A DNA stretch of 40,767 nucleotides from contig MZGW01000012.1 in NCBI GenBank assembly GCA_002029295.1, positions 1 to 40,767 on the forward strand, in the 5' to 3' direction. Origin of the DNA: Alkalithermobacter paradoxus. GTDB taxonomy: Bacteria > Bacillota > Clostridia > Peptostreptococcales > Peptostreptococcaceae. Below are positions 7,266 through 15,660 of this stretch, one piece after another. The position numbers were made by a program, and so were the translations under genes. The notes under the pieces were generated by a model that had not been told where the DNA came from, searched no databases, and saw only the letters and a list, made by a program, of their open reading frames with translations. The stretch's first letter is position 1; every line of letters begins with the position of its first letter.

Positions 7266-8357
7266 ATGAAGAAATTTATGTATTTAAATAATTCCAATGA
7301 AGTAGTTAATGCTATTTATGAATTAGGGAGTTTTGTTTGGGTGTCTGTTAATGACACATATATTTCAGAACTCGATTTAGAAAACACTTGTGGTTGGGGT
7401 GAAGTAATGGTTACATTTGATGAGTATATTTACAATAAAGGATATTATAAAGCCATAAAATCAGACTTGGCAGTAACATTACTAATGAATAATGGAGATA
7501 TAGTAGAGTTTTCCAAGTCAAATAACGAATACCTGACTAAAGAGGAGGCTTTAGAGAAGGTTAAAGAGTTTTCTAAGCAAGGAAAGATGGCTATGGTTAA
7601 TATATTCTATAATGAATATGACGGTAGGGAAGAAAGTAGAAGTTATATAGATATGGATATGGATCAAGTGGAAAAAGTGTTAACGGATTACTATGAATAT
7701 GGATGGAAGGCAAGTAAAAAGTGTATTGCAGTTAGAGAAAATAGTCTTTGCCTCTATAACTACTCTTTGGATGATAAAAATAGATATTGTCATACTGTGA
7801 TAGGTATAGAGAATGAGTTAAAAGAAGAAAAACAAAATAAAATTAAAATAATTCAAACTAATAAATTTAGAAAATACATGGAAGTGCATAAAAAGCAGTT
7901 TATATTACCCTATAAGAATTTGATTAAGTATATGCAATTAAAAGGTGAATTTAAACAAGTAAAAGATAAATTTGTCGAGATGGTCATTGATTTTCCATTT
8001 GATATTGGATATACACAATTATGCGAAATTACATCTGGGCATAAGATTGTATATGCCAAAAGAAAAAATAGAGACATTTATTCAAAGTTTACACTAAATG
8101 GTAGATCAAGACTTATAAATAAATGTGTTGTTGTGCTAAAGCAAAGTTTTGAGAATCCAGATGAATACTATTTAATTACCATGTTTCCCGGTGAGCATAT
8201 AGTAAAAGAACCGCAGGAAAGAAATATCAAAGATAAAGAAGAAATGAAGAAAGTGTTAGAGTTCTGGAATAATCATGCTTTAACATTTAATCCTAAGGAA
8301 ATAAACCTAGAAAGTATCATCTATGACTGTCCATTTGAGCATAAGTCTGAATATTAA
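7266..8357 (+). CDS. unknown protein with a possible toxin-like C-terminal domain
   Basis: A 363-residue protein; ATG 7266 is chosen because AAGGTGG sits eight bases upstream. The N-terminal 200 residues are unfamiliar and rich in tyrosine and acidic residues. The C-terminal third shows an order of motifs I recall from short conserved proteins of mobile elements: YAKRKNRDIYSKF, then a strand CVVVLKQS, then YYLITMFPGEH, and finally EFWNNHALTF. The alternation of basic segment and strands would fit a small beta-rich nuclease-like (BECR-type) fold, but this is inference. No signal peptide or membrane segment. It is followed 22 bases later by another unknown gene, so the two are likely an operon. 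Confidence 0.6.
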   Translation: MKKFMYLNNSNEVVNAIYELGSFVWVSVNDTYISELDLENTCGWGEVMVTFDEYIYNKGYYKAIKSDLAVTLLMNNGDIVEFSKSNNEYLTKEEALEKVKEFSKQGKMAMVNIFYNEYDGREESRSYIDMDMDQVEKVLTDYYEYGWKASKKCIAVRENSLCLYNYSLDDKNRYCHTVIGIENELKEEKQNKIKIIQTNKFRKYMEVHKKQFILPYKNLIKYMQLKGEFKQVKDKFVEMVIDFPFDIGYTQLCEITSGHKIVYAKRKNRDIYSKFTLNGRSRLINKCVVVLKQSFENPDEYYLITMFPGEHIVKEPQERNIKDKEEMKKVLEFWNNHALTFNPKEINLESIIYDCPFEHKSEY

Positions 8358-8379
8358 ACTATAGGAAGGAATGATTTGT

Positions 8380-9126
8380 ATGATAAAAGCAAAAGTATAT
8401 TATTTATTAGAAAAGAGTTGGAGTGAACGATATTTGGAAGGTAGTAGCCCAATTTCAGCAGTTAAATGTATTGAAACAGAAGTAGAAGATGGATATAAAG
8501 GTTTAGTTCAACTAAATGATGAAGGAGAAGCAGTAATCTATGTAGGATTTGATGGCTTTGACGAAGAAAATAATCCAATAAAAATGGCATACAATTATTA
8601 CCTAGACGATAATATTAAAATCACTAGTGATTACAGATTTTTCTTCTTTGATGAGTTTACAAATGTTGAATATTTACTTCGTTGGAAGCAAGAGCATGAT
8701 GAGTATTTCAATCTCTTATATGATTTAACAAAAAATAATCTAGCCAACTTAAAATACAAAGAAAAAGTTTTCAATAGTGTTAAGTTTACATGGATTAGTG
8801 AGTTTGGCAGCGAGGAATTGAAAGCAAGGTTAAATGAAGGACATAATGTAGATGAAAATTATATTTTTGAAAGATTAGTAGAAGAATTACCGGATTTTGA
8901 TGTGTATTATGGTAGTCAGTTATGGCAAGAAAAAGAAGATAAAGTAGATAGAAAACATTTAGTAGAAGTTAAAAAGTTACGACGATCTGGATATGATGCT
9001 AAAATTGTTGAAGTAATAGAGGTTTATGAAGAAGATGATTTCTTTGGTATTATACCAATTAAAACTAAAGATGCTATAGTAATAGAAAACTATTTAGATA
9101 AAGTTGCCTTAGTTAAATATATTTAA
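8380..9126 (+). CDS. hypothetical protein, 248 aa
   Basis: Not recognised. ATG 8380 has GGAAGGA nine bases upstream; an ATG at 8371 directly abuts that site and is less likely. The protein is acidic and soluble-looking (YYLLEKSWSERYLEG at the start; FFGIIPIKTKDAIVIENYL near the end). The reading frame stays open for another 54 codons after its stop, listed separately, so the gene may be interrupted by a nonsense change. Confidence 0.6.
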   Translation: MIKAKVYYLLEKSWSERYLEGSSPISAVKCIETEVEDGYKGLVQLNDEGEAVIYVGFDGFDEENNPIKMAYNYYLDDNIKITSDYRFFFFDEFTNVEYLLRWKQEHDEYFNLLYDLTKNNLANLKYKEKVFNSVKFTWISEFGSEELKARLNEGHNVDENYIFERLVEELPDFDVYYGSQLWQEKEDKVDRKHLVEVKKLRRSGYDAKIVEVIEVYEEDDFFGIIPIKTKDAIVIENYLDKVALVKYI

Positions 9127-9291
9127 ATACCTAAAAGAAAAAGATATCTATACAAAGAAGAAGTAATATCCGAATTGGTTGAATTATTATCTAAAGGAAG
9201 ATTAAAAATCAAAAAGAAGATTAAAAAAATAATAGGACTAGATGATATAGAAGAAACTGAAGAATATGATAAAGATAAAAAATGCAGGTAA
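9127..9291 (+). pseudogene. in-frame coding remnant after the stop of the previous gene
   Basis: After the TAA at 9124-9126 the same frame stays open for 54 codons of lysine/glutamate-rich sequence (YLYKEEVISELVELLSKG and on) and then ends in TAATG, where the next small gene starts. There is no ATG in it and no ribosome site. It could be the original C-terminus of the upstream gene, cut off by a nonsense mutation, or a remnant that has lost its start. Confidence 0.4.
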
Positions 9292-9440
9292 TGTCTATTG
9301 ATTTAGACGAGGCCATAAGTATACTTAACTCACTTTTCATTGTACCTAAAGAAACAGTTTGTTTTGAATTAGATGATAGATGTATAAAATTTAGAGTGCA
9401 ATTTTATGAAGAATGTACTATATATGTAGATGAAGTGTAG
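9291..9440 (+). CDS. small protein, 49 aa
   Basis: A short gene starting at the ATG of a TAATG stop-start overlap. The product begins MSIDLDEAISILNSLF and continues in an acidic, strand-like stretch (CIKFRVQFYEECTIYVDEV). No family recognised. The ribosome site (GCAGG) is weak, so it may depend on coupling to the frame upstream. About 50 bases later comes a strong terminator. Confidence 0.4.
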   Translation: MSIDLDEAISILNSLFIVPKETVCFELDDRCIKFRVQFYEECTIYVDEV

Positions 9441-9494
9441 AAAATATATATAACTAACCAAGTACCTGATTAAAAGTTTTAATAAATGAGACAG

Positions 9495-9525
9495 CCCTGC
9501 TGAAACTAGCAGGGTTTAATTTTTA
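9495..9525. terminator. bidirectional terminator
   Basis: Arms CCCTGCT (9495-9501) and AGCAGGG (9508-9514), loop GAAACT, followed by TTTAATTTTT. The stop codon of the minus-strand gene lies inside it. Confidence 0.85.
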
Positions 9526-9790
9526 CTGTTTTAATGCTAATACCAACAAGTTCAACTTCAAACTCTATATGAGAGTTTTTGAATTGATAGTTTCCGTAAA
9601 GTGTGTATCTTTTGTAAGATATAGGATTTATAAAAGGAAGTATAAAATTAGCAATTTCATTATCAATTAATGTCATTTCCTCCTGAACAAACTTTTCAAA
9701 AACATTGTACAATGTAGAAGTTGTAATTCCTTCATCTTTAAGCAGTTCATGGATATCCCTATCAAAATAAATTTCAATATCATATTTCAT
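9506..9790 (-). CDS. hypothetical protein, 94 aa
   Basis: Not recognised. It starts MKYDIEIYFDRDIHELL at ATG 9790, seven bases after GGAGGT on the minus strand. The sequence alternates a helical part with a strand-rich C-terminal half (YTLYGNYQF, HIEFEVELVGISIKTVKI). It may form an operon with the HTH protein at 9975-10742, but a structured leader separates them. Confidence 0.55.
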   Translation of the reverse strand: MKYDIEIYFDRDIHELLKDEGITTSTLYNVFEKFVQEEMTLIDNEIANFILPFINPISYKRYTLYGNYQFKNSHIEFEVELVGISIKTVKIKPC

Positions 9791-9796
9791 TATAAT

Positions 9797-9887
9797 ACCT
9801 CCAGACAACAAATTAATTTACCTTGTCTGTGGGCAGAAAAAAGACACAGAAAGACAAGGTAGATTGTCATTGTCTTTTTGTGTTTTT
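9797..9887 (-). promoter_or_regulatory. structured leader with mutually exclusive hairpins
   Basis: Four related segments (TTGTCT or its complement AGACAA) let this leader fold in competing ways on the minus strand. A long terminator-like stem pairs 9870-9887 with 9837-9857 and is followed by TTTTTT. An alternative ten-base stem pairs 9852-9861 with 9819-9828. A third pairs 9823-9829 with 9802-9808 and touches the GGAGGT ribosome site at 9797-9802. This layout is typical of attenuators and riboregulators; the ligand or trigger is unknown, and it matches no riboswitch class I know. Confidence 0.5.
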
Positions 9888-9974
9888 ATAATGCCATTTT
9901 AAGTCAATATAGTAATTGGGTCAATATCAATTTAGAAGTGTTTTTAATTTTAAACAATGGAATGAAAATGTTTA

Positions 9975-10742
9975 TTAATTATACTTTTTTAAAAGCATCT
10001 TTAACTTGCTTTCTATAGAAGATTTTATTTTATAAGAATTTTCTAGGGATATATTTAATGATTGGCTAATAGTGTTATGAGAATGACCTAATAGAAGTAA
10101 ATCGTACACTTGCTTTTCTCTTTTAGTCAAATTTTCTTGTAATTCTTCTAATAATGCTTTGGTAAAAATAAGAGTATCCAATTGTATAAAAAGATCGTTT
10201 TTAATATAAAAGGAATCTTCTCGATTCTTAATTTGATCTTCAAAGGAAATCTCTTGGAAAGTCTTTTTATTATCTGTTTTATATCTACCAAAATCTCGCC
10301 TTAAACATTTTTCCAAGTAGATCCAATATTTATCACAGAATTTCGTTGCGAGATACCATTCAAAGGAAGTTTTCCAATTTTTCATATCGTTCAAAACATC
10401 ATTAAGGGTCAGTTCATTTACTAATTCCCAAAACGGATAGGATAAAGAGTATTTTTTGTTAGAATATCTATTATAATCTTCACAGTACATTTGTTTGATA
10501 TATTCATCTTTATATTTTTCCATAAGTGCAGACATACTCAAATTCTTTTCTAAAGCAGATTCTATGTCATGTATTTTACTATATTTTTGGTTTTCTATAG
10601 ATGAACCTTTATAGACATAAGTAACATTCGTAATTACCTTTTTTAGTAAAGGTTCTAAATTAAAATATAGTTGTTCAAACGCAAATTCATGATTATATAA
10701 TTTATACCTTTTAAAAAGAATTTCAGATTTATTTTTATTCAT
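9975..10742 (-). CDS. HTH protein, sigma-70 region 4/LuxR-like C-terminus
   Basis: A 255-residue protein starting MNKNKSEILFKRYKLYN at ATG 10742, behind AAGGGGG. The last 50 residues (TKREKQVYDLLLLGHSHNTI, then SLNISLENSYKIKSSIESKL) are a clear tetra-helical helix-turn-helix as in sigma region 4 and LuxR proteins. The preceding 200 residues are helical and aromatic but do not show a convincing sigma region 2, so it could be a divergent sigma-like factor or a DNA-binding regulator from a mobile element. It is divergent from the primase-like gene and may control the region between them. Confidence 0.65.
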   Translation of the reverse strand: MNKNKSEILFKRYKLYNHEFAFEQLYFNLEPLLKKVITNVTYVYKGSSIENQKYSKIHDIESALEKNLSMSALMEKYKDEYIKQMYCEDYNRYSNKKYSLSYPFWELVNELTLNDVLNDMKNWKTSFEWYLATKFCDKYWIYLEKCLRRDFGRYKTDNKKTFQEISFEDQIKNREDSFYIKNDLFIQLDTLIFTKALLEELQENLTKREKQVYDLLLLGHSHNTISQSLNISLENSYKIKSSIESKLKMLLKKYN

Positions 10743-10843
10743 TATAATTCCCCCTTGTTCAATTAGATTTTTTAGCATTTTATCTAGGGGAATTTAAAAA
10801 TCAAATTTTAAGGTAATTTTTTTAAAAAAATAAAAGTAAAAAT

Positions 10844-10872
10844 TTGAATTCCATTTAGTAAGTAAATATAAT
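10844..10872 (+). promoter_or_regulatory. promoter of the primase-like gene
   Basis: TTGAAT (10844-10849), a 17-base spacer and consensus TATAAT (10867-10872). Transcription would start near 10879. Confidence 0.7.
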
Positions 10873-10873
10873 G

Positions 10874-10893
10874 CCTCCAAAATTCTTTGGAGG
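10874..10893 (+). promoter_or_regulatory. inverted repeat over the start site and ribosome site
   Basis: Eight-base arms CCTCCAAA (10874-10881) and TTTGGAGG (10886-10893) with loop ATTC. The right arm contains the ribosome binding site of the gene starting at 10902. If the transcript began upstream it would hide that site in a hairpin; with the predicted start near 10879 it is more likely a DNA operator. Confidence 0.5.
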
Positions 10894-10901
10894 TGGTTTG
10901 T

Positions 10902-12455
10902 ATGAAAAATATATTTAGTTTTGGAAAGGTAAAAGGGATGCAGATGGAAAAAGTTTTGAATATGCCCAAAATCCACTCATCTTTTACAGGGCTACAATAT
11001 TTATGGGGAATGCATAAGATGACACAACATGAATTTATAAAGAAAGAAATAGAGACTTGCTTTAGAATATATGCTAAGGATTATATTATACAGTTTGGAC
11101 AGTATAAGGGAATGAGTCTATTTGATATTGATTATGAAAACGAAGGATATGTGGTAAATTACTTAGCAAAAAATCAAAGTGAAGAAATTGCTGGAATTGT
11201 AAACTATTATCTACAATACTGTAGAAATAAAAATAGAAAACAATATAATTATTATCAAGAGCATGTATATAAGGTTTATGCCCAATTAAGAGAAGAAATA
11301 AATAACATAAATAGGAAAAGTGATATAATTAAGGTGCTTGAAGACATGGGTCTTAGCGTGAGAAATGATAATGCAAAATATACTCCTCTAATACGCTGCC
11401 CTTTTGGATGTGAGAAAACACCAAGTCCTTACCAACATGCGTATCTTCTGTTTGGTGTTGAAGGTTCTTGGGTGATAAATTGTCGCAAATGTAATGAAGG
11501 AACTAACTTTATAAAATTTGTAGCAGAACAAAAAGGTATGACGGATATAGACGCTATAAACTATATTGCGAATATAATGGGTATTAATTCTAATGGAGTT
11601 GAAACATCCAAAGATATTAAGGATATTCAAAAGAAAATTGACCAAAGACAAGAAGAAGTTCAACTTATTACTAAAAAATTATCTTCATTGGATGTTGAAG
11701 AATTCGGGTTTCGTAAAGGAATATATCCACCCTACTACTACAATAGGGGATTTACTAATGAAGATGGGGAAAAGATGGGAGTCTACTATGCGGGGAAATA
11801 CTGCAAAAATGGATTTAAGAGTAGAATATGTTTTACAGTTAGAGACCTAGATAATAGGGTAGTAGGAGTAGTGGGAAGAAGCCAGTTTACAGAAAATGAG
11901 TATTATGATAATCAAATTAAATACCATAATATAGATATGTCTTTAAGCAAAGATGAGCAAATTGAAGTGTTGAAAGCAATGAAAAGAGGATATATAAAGT
12001 ATTACAACAAATTGGAATCGAGTTATGTCTTATATAATTGTAACTCACTGGTAAACAAGAAAGTAGACGAGATTTTTATTTGCGAAGGTCCTTTTGATGT
12101 AATGAAAATGGTCTGTCATCATGGATATGAAAATACAGTAGGTATGTTTGGGAAGGATTTAAAAAGTGGGCAGTTGTATCAATTGTATCAGTTATTTAAG
12201 GATAATAGAGAAAATTTAAAGATACATTTATTCGTAGATAATGATGAAGCCGGAATAAAAGCCTTTGAAGGAAATGTTAAGAAATTACAAGAACTTGGGT
12301 TTAAAAATATATATAAAATGATTCTTAAAAATGGAAAAGATGCTGCTGAAGCAACAAAAGAAGAAGTGGATTATGCTTACAATAGGCCTGAACTACAAAG
12401 TGTTAGATATAGTGAGAAAAAAATTACAATAATTGATGAAGATGTTAGTAAATAA
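10902..12455 (+). CDS. CHC2 zinc finger and Toprim primase-like protein
   Basis: A 517-residue DnaG-like protein. Near the N-terminus are two FGKxKG-type motifs (FGKVKG at about 7-12; FGQYKGMSLFDID at 65-77), reminiscent of small DUF3820-like modules. A zinc finger follows (C166, C170, C194, C197). The Toprim catalytic part has the glutamate at 395 (ICEGPFDV) and DND at 446-448. There is no sign of a DnaB-binding or helicase domain. Such proteins make RNA primers for plasmid or phage replication; that role is inferred. ATG 10902 sits seven bases after GGAGGT; a TTG five codons upstream would lie inside the inverted repeat. Confidence 0.8.
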   Translation: MKNIFSFGKVKGMQMEKVLNMPKIHSSFTGLQYLWGMHKMTQHEFIKKEIETCFRIYAKDYIIQFGQYKGMSLFDIDYENEGYVVNYLAKNQSEEIAGIVNYYLQYCRNKNRKQYNYYQEHVYKVYAQLREEINNINRKSDIIKVLEDMGLSVRNDNAKYTPLIRCPFGCEKTPSPYQHAYLLFGVEGSWVINCRKCNEGTNFIKFVAEQKGMTDIDAINYIANIMGINSNGVETSKDIKDIQKKIDQRQEEVQLITKKLSSLDVEEFGFRKGIYPPYYYNRGFTNEDGEKMGVYYAGKYCKNGFKSRICFTVRDLDNRVVGVVGRSQFTENEYYDNQIKYHNIDMSLSKDEQIEVLKAMKRGYIKYYNKLESSYVLYNCNSLVNKKVDEIFICEGPFDVMKMVCHHGYENTVGMFGKDLKSGQLYQLYQLFKDNRENLKIHLFVDNDEAGIKAFEGNVKKLQELGFKNIYKMILKNGKDAAEATKEEVDYAYNRPELQSVRYSEKKITIIDEDVSK

Positions 12456-12467
12456 ATATATTATAAG

Positions 12468-12499
12468 AGCCTTATGTTATAAATACATAAGGCTTTATT
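12468..12499 (+). terminator. terminator after the primase-like gene
   Basis: Arms AGCCTTATGT (12468-12477) and ACATAAGGCT (12485-12494) followed by TTATT. The next 120 bases are almost pure A and T with many short palindromes and no gene. Confidence 0.75.
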
Positions 12500-12627
12500 G
12501 ATTGTATTAATAAAAAATAAATCAGATATTAATAAAAAATATTAGAAAAATATTATAATAATATTGATAATATATTAATTATGTATTATTATTAATATAA
12601 GTTATTATTTGTGAGGAGGGCTATATT

Positions 12628-13284
12628 ATGGTGAATAATTATGATTACATTAAAAAACTCAAGAATCAGACCCAGAAAAAGAAGTCCATTACAATAACAG
12701 TAGATGAGAATGTACTAGACCGATTATCTGAAATTGCAGACCAATTAGAGGTATCTAAAAATCAAATTATTAGTGATATATCCAGTGCATTTGTACAAGA
12801 TTTTGAAAATATAAACCAACCGGAATACTATATAATTAACTCTAATAATGCCTATATGCCAGAAGGTCATCTTCATATGCTAAAAGGCAATAGAGCATCT
12901 GCGTGGGGAGATACGAAAAGTGCAATAGAAGCATTAAAGCCGGGAGACTATGTTTTCATTTATATGAACGAAAAAGGAGTTGTAGGAGCAGGAACAGTAA
13001 AATCAAACTATATGATAAATGACTATAGTTTAGTAAAGTGTTACGCCAATGAGGAAGGAACCGAATATACTTATGATGTGTGGGATGAATACTTTGTAAA
13101 TGTTGAATTTGATAAAAAATCTTTAAAGGTAGATGCTGAAGGAAATTACTTGGTTGATGAAAGTAATATAATTAGGGCTGCTGATTATAGAGAAAAGGTT
13201 TCTGCTAAACCGCTAAACAGGACCAAAATTCACTTGACAAAAGAAGAAGGGACAAAATTGAAGAAGTTATATCTTGGGAAATAG
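12628..13284 (+). CDS. ribbon-helix-helix protein with EVE/PUA-like domain
   Basis: A 218-residue fusion. Residues 18-58 (SITITVDENVLDRLSEIADQ, then VSKNQIISD) are a ribbon-helix-helix DNA-binding unit. From about residue 66 the pattern YYIINSNN, then RASAWGDTKSAIEALKPGD, YVFIYMNEKGVVGAGTV matches the EVE/PUA-like fold that in other proteins reads modified bases. EVE domains commonly sit next to restriction systems, and a type I system starts 550 bases downstream. It may be a regulator that senses modified DNA or RNA; that is inference. It starts at ATG 12628 after GAGGAGG. Confidence 0.65.
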   Translation: MVNNYDYIKKLKNQTQKKKSITITVDENVLDRLSEIADQLEVSKNQIISDISSAFVQDFENINQPEYYIINSNNAYMPEGHLHMLKGNRASAWGDTKSAIEALKPGDYVFIYMNEKGVVGAGTVKSNYMINDYSLVKCYANEEGTEYTYDVWDEYFVNVEFDKKSLKVDAEGNYLVDESNIIRAADYREKVSAKPLNRTKIHLTKEEGTKLKKLYLGK

Positions 13285-13604
13285 TATAAGTTCATTATTA
13301 AATAAGTCTATGTAGGATGCATAGGCTTTACTCATAAAAAAAATTAAAAAAATTTATAAAAATTTCGTAAGGTTCACCCCAAATCCACCTGTATGTAATA
13401 TAGTGAAAGGTAAAATAGAGGTATAGAGTTTAATTGTTTAATAAGTTATGACAAAAGGGTACTTACAACAAAAAAATTATTTTACATAGGATACTATACC
13501 TTTAATAGACCTAAAGTTATTACACTCATACGGGTAATTAGTGAGTTGTAAGATTTCCCAATATACAAGCAAGAGTTAGGTGGTTATTTCCAATGCAATA
13601 TTGT

Positions 13605-13654
13605 GTTCCATTGTTTGTAAATATAAAACAATAATGTTCAATTGTTTGTAAAGA
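13605..13654 (+). repeat. two direct repeats upstream of the restriction operon
   Basis: TTCCATTGTTTGTAAATA and TTCAATTGTTTGTAAAGA lie 31 bases apart. A third, shorter relative (TCTCCATTGTTTAATA) lies after the operon near 21731. The gap 13285-13837 otherwise holds a weak hairpin at 13302-13330, an inverted repeat around 13519-13553 and the promoter listed next, but no gene. Confidence 0.4.
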
Positions 13655-13768
13655 TAGAAGATGTTATTCTTTTAAACAGTGGAATAACAATATGCAATAA
13701 GATGTAAACTAAAACCTTGGTTTAATTTGTATAAAATTGTATATTTCATATTTGGATTATAACTTTTA

Positions 13769-13777
13769 TGATATAAT
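13769..13777 (+). promoter_or_regulatory. extended -10 promoter of hsdM
   Basis: TGATATAAT, a TGn-TATAAT extended -10 element, about 60 bases before hsdM. No good -35 box at 17 bases is visible. The same nonamer precedes the genes at 27051 and 34596. Confidence 0.55.
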
Positions 13778-13837
13778 TTGAATTATAATGAAAACATTGA
13801 AATTACTTATATGCAATAGATAGAAGGAGTGGAACAA

Positions 13838-15355
13838 ATGGATAAACTAACACTTCAAAAATTAGAATCTACACTATGGAGTGCAGCAGATATATTAAGA
13901 GGGGAACTTAGTGGAGCCGAATATAAAGACTATATATTTGGGCTTTTATTCCTTAAAAGAATGAATGATCAATTTAATATAGAACGAGAGATAAAAAGAC
14001 AAGAATTCTTAACACAAGGAATGGATGAAGAAGAAATAAAGTTGATCTTAGAAGAATCCTCATTATATGAAACATTCTTTGTGCCAGTGAGGGCTAGATG
14101 GGAAAATCTGAAGAATCTTAATCTAAATATAGGACCAGAGTTAGATAAGGCATTTAAAGCGATTGAGGATGAACCTAAAAATGCTGAATTAATTGGGGTT
14201 CTTACTACAGCCAACTACAATGATAAAGAAAGGGTTCCAGACAATAAACTTTCACAGTTATTGCTTTTATTTGACAGTATTAATTTATCAAATGACTATC
14301 TTGAAAATAAAGATATTTTAGGAAATGCTTACGAATACTTAATTAAACAGTTTGCAGATGAAGGTGGGAAGAAAGGTGGAGAATTCTATACTCCTGAAGA
14401 AGTAGTAAAGGTACTTGTAAATATAGTAAAGCCACAGGAAGGGGACAGGATTTATGACCCTACAGTAGGTAGTGGAGGTATGCTAATTTTTTCTACGCAT
14501 TACATAGAAATTCATGGTGGTAATCCTAAGAATGTTTCTTTGTTTGGACAAGAAATAAACTTATCCACATGGGCTATCTGCAAAATGAATATGCTATTTC
14601 ACGAAGCGAGAGGAGCAGATATTAGAAAAGGTGACACTATTAGAAAACCAATGCACCTAGAAGGTGGAGTATTAAAGACTTTTGATAAGGTACTTGCTAA
14701 TCCACCATTTTCATTAAAGAATTGGGGATATGAAGAAGCAGGAGCAGACTCTTATAATAGATTTATTTATGGAGTTCCTCCAAAGTCTTATGGAGATTTA
14801 GCCTTTGTTTGTCATATGATAGCAAGTTTAAATGCTAAAGGGAAAATGGGGACAGTAGTACCCCACGGCGTATTATTTCGTGGAGGAGCCGAAGGAAAGA
14901 TTAGAAAAGGAATTTTAAAAGATGATTTGGTTGAAGCAGTAATCGGGCTACCACAAAATATTTTCTATGGTACCGGTATTCCAGCAGCACTACTTATTAT
15001 TAATAAAGCAAAGCCGGTTGAAAGAAAGAAGAAAGTTATATTCATTGATGCAAGTGAAGGATTTGTAAAGGACGGAAATAAAAATAAACTTCGAGAAGAA
15101 GATATTGAAAAGATTACAAAGACTTATGATGAATATAAAGATGTAGAGAAATATGCTACAGTGGTAACCTTACAGACGATTAAGGATAATGATTATAATC
15201 TAAATATCAGCCGCTATGTAGATACCAGTGAGGAAGAAGAAGAAATAGATATTGAAGGTGTTATTTCAGAAATCAAAGAAATTAAAGCAGAATCATTAGA
15301 AACAGAGAACAAATTAAATGAATATCTAAAAGAACTTGGATTTGAAGAAATATAG
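13838..15355 (+). CDS. hsdM: type I restriction-modification DNA methyltransferase HsdM
   Basis: A 505-residue N6-adenine methyltransferase subunit. The N-terminal helical domain (about 5-150) is followed by the catalytic core: GEFYTP (181-186), the AdoMet-binding motif I DPTVGSGG (207-214) and the catalytic motif IV NPPF (288-291). The length is normal for the family. Together with HsdS it methylates the bipartite recognition site; with HsdR it forms the restriction complex. ATG 13838 is eight bases after AAGGAG; an upstream GTG overlaps that site. Confidence 0.95.
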   Translation: MDKLTLQKLESTLWSAADILRGELSGAEYKDYIFGLLFLKRMNDQFNIEREIKRQEFLTQGMDEEEIKLILEESSLYETFFVPVRARWENLKNLNLNIGPELDKAFKAIEDEPKNAELIGVLTTANYNDKERVPDNKLSQLLLLFDSINLSNDYLENKDILGNAYEYLIKQFADEGGKKGGEFYTPEEVVKVLVNIVKPQEGDRIYDPTVGSGGMLIFSTHYIEIHGGNPKNVSLFGQEINLSTWAICKMNMLFHEARGADIRKGDTIRKPMHLEGGVLKTFDKVLANPPFSLKNWGYEEAGADSYNRFIYGVPPKSYGDLAFVCHMIASLNAKGKMGTVVPHGVLFRGGAEGKIRKGILKDDLVEAVIGLPQNIFYGTGIPAALLIINKAKPVERKKKVIFIDASEGFVKDGNKNKLREEDIEKITKTYDEYKDVEKYATVVTLQTIKDNDYNLNISRYVDTSEEEEEIDIEGVISEIKEIKAESLETENKLNEYLKELGFEEI

Positions 15356-15384
15356 ATTTGAAACAATATTTAAATGGGGGATCT

Positions 15385-15645
15385 ATGGAGCCAGAGTTAT
15401 TTAAAAACATATTCTATACATCATTAGTTCAGGGCTTTAGAGAAGCCTTTAAGATGATGTGGGGTATTGATGAATTTAAGTCTGCTGTTATTGGTATTCC
15501 TGTGTCTATAATTACTTTTAAGGTTGTTGGCTCGATATTTAGGTGGAGGAGAAATAACGGAATTTGGTTCGGAACTATAGGAGGTAAAGTTCTTTATTAT
15601 TTAATTAATACATTTATTGTATGGATAATTATGAAATTTGTATAG
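15385..15645 (+). CDS. small membrane protein between hsdM and hsdS
   Basis: An 86-residue protein starting MEPELFKNIFYTSLVQGF at ATG 15385 behind GGGGG. Two hydrophobic stretches (AVIGIPVSIITFKVVGSIF and VLYYLINTFIVWIIMKF) suggest two membrane helices, joined by a basic loop (RWRRNNG). It lies inside the restriction operon in the same direction with short gaps, so it is co-transcribed. I know no such subunit of type I enzymes. It may be a passenger or a small accessory or toxin-like protein. Confidence 0.6.
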   Translation: MEPELFKNIFYTSLVQGFREAFKMMWGIDEFKSAVIGIPVSIITFKVVGSIFRWRRNNGIWFGTIGGKVLYYLINTFIVWIIMKFV

Positions 15646-15660
15646 AAGTTGAGGTGACAT

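Noticed and set aside
11593-11850. 85-codon plus-strand frame inside the primase-like gene
   Set aside because: Out of frame with clear Toprim-protein coding sequence and without a ribosome site.
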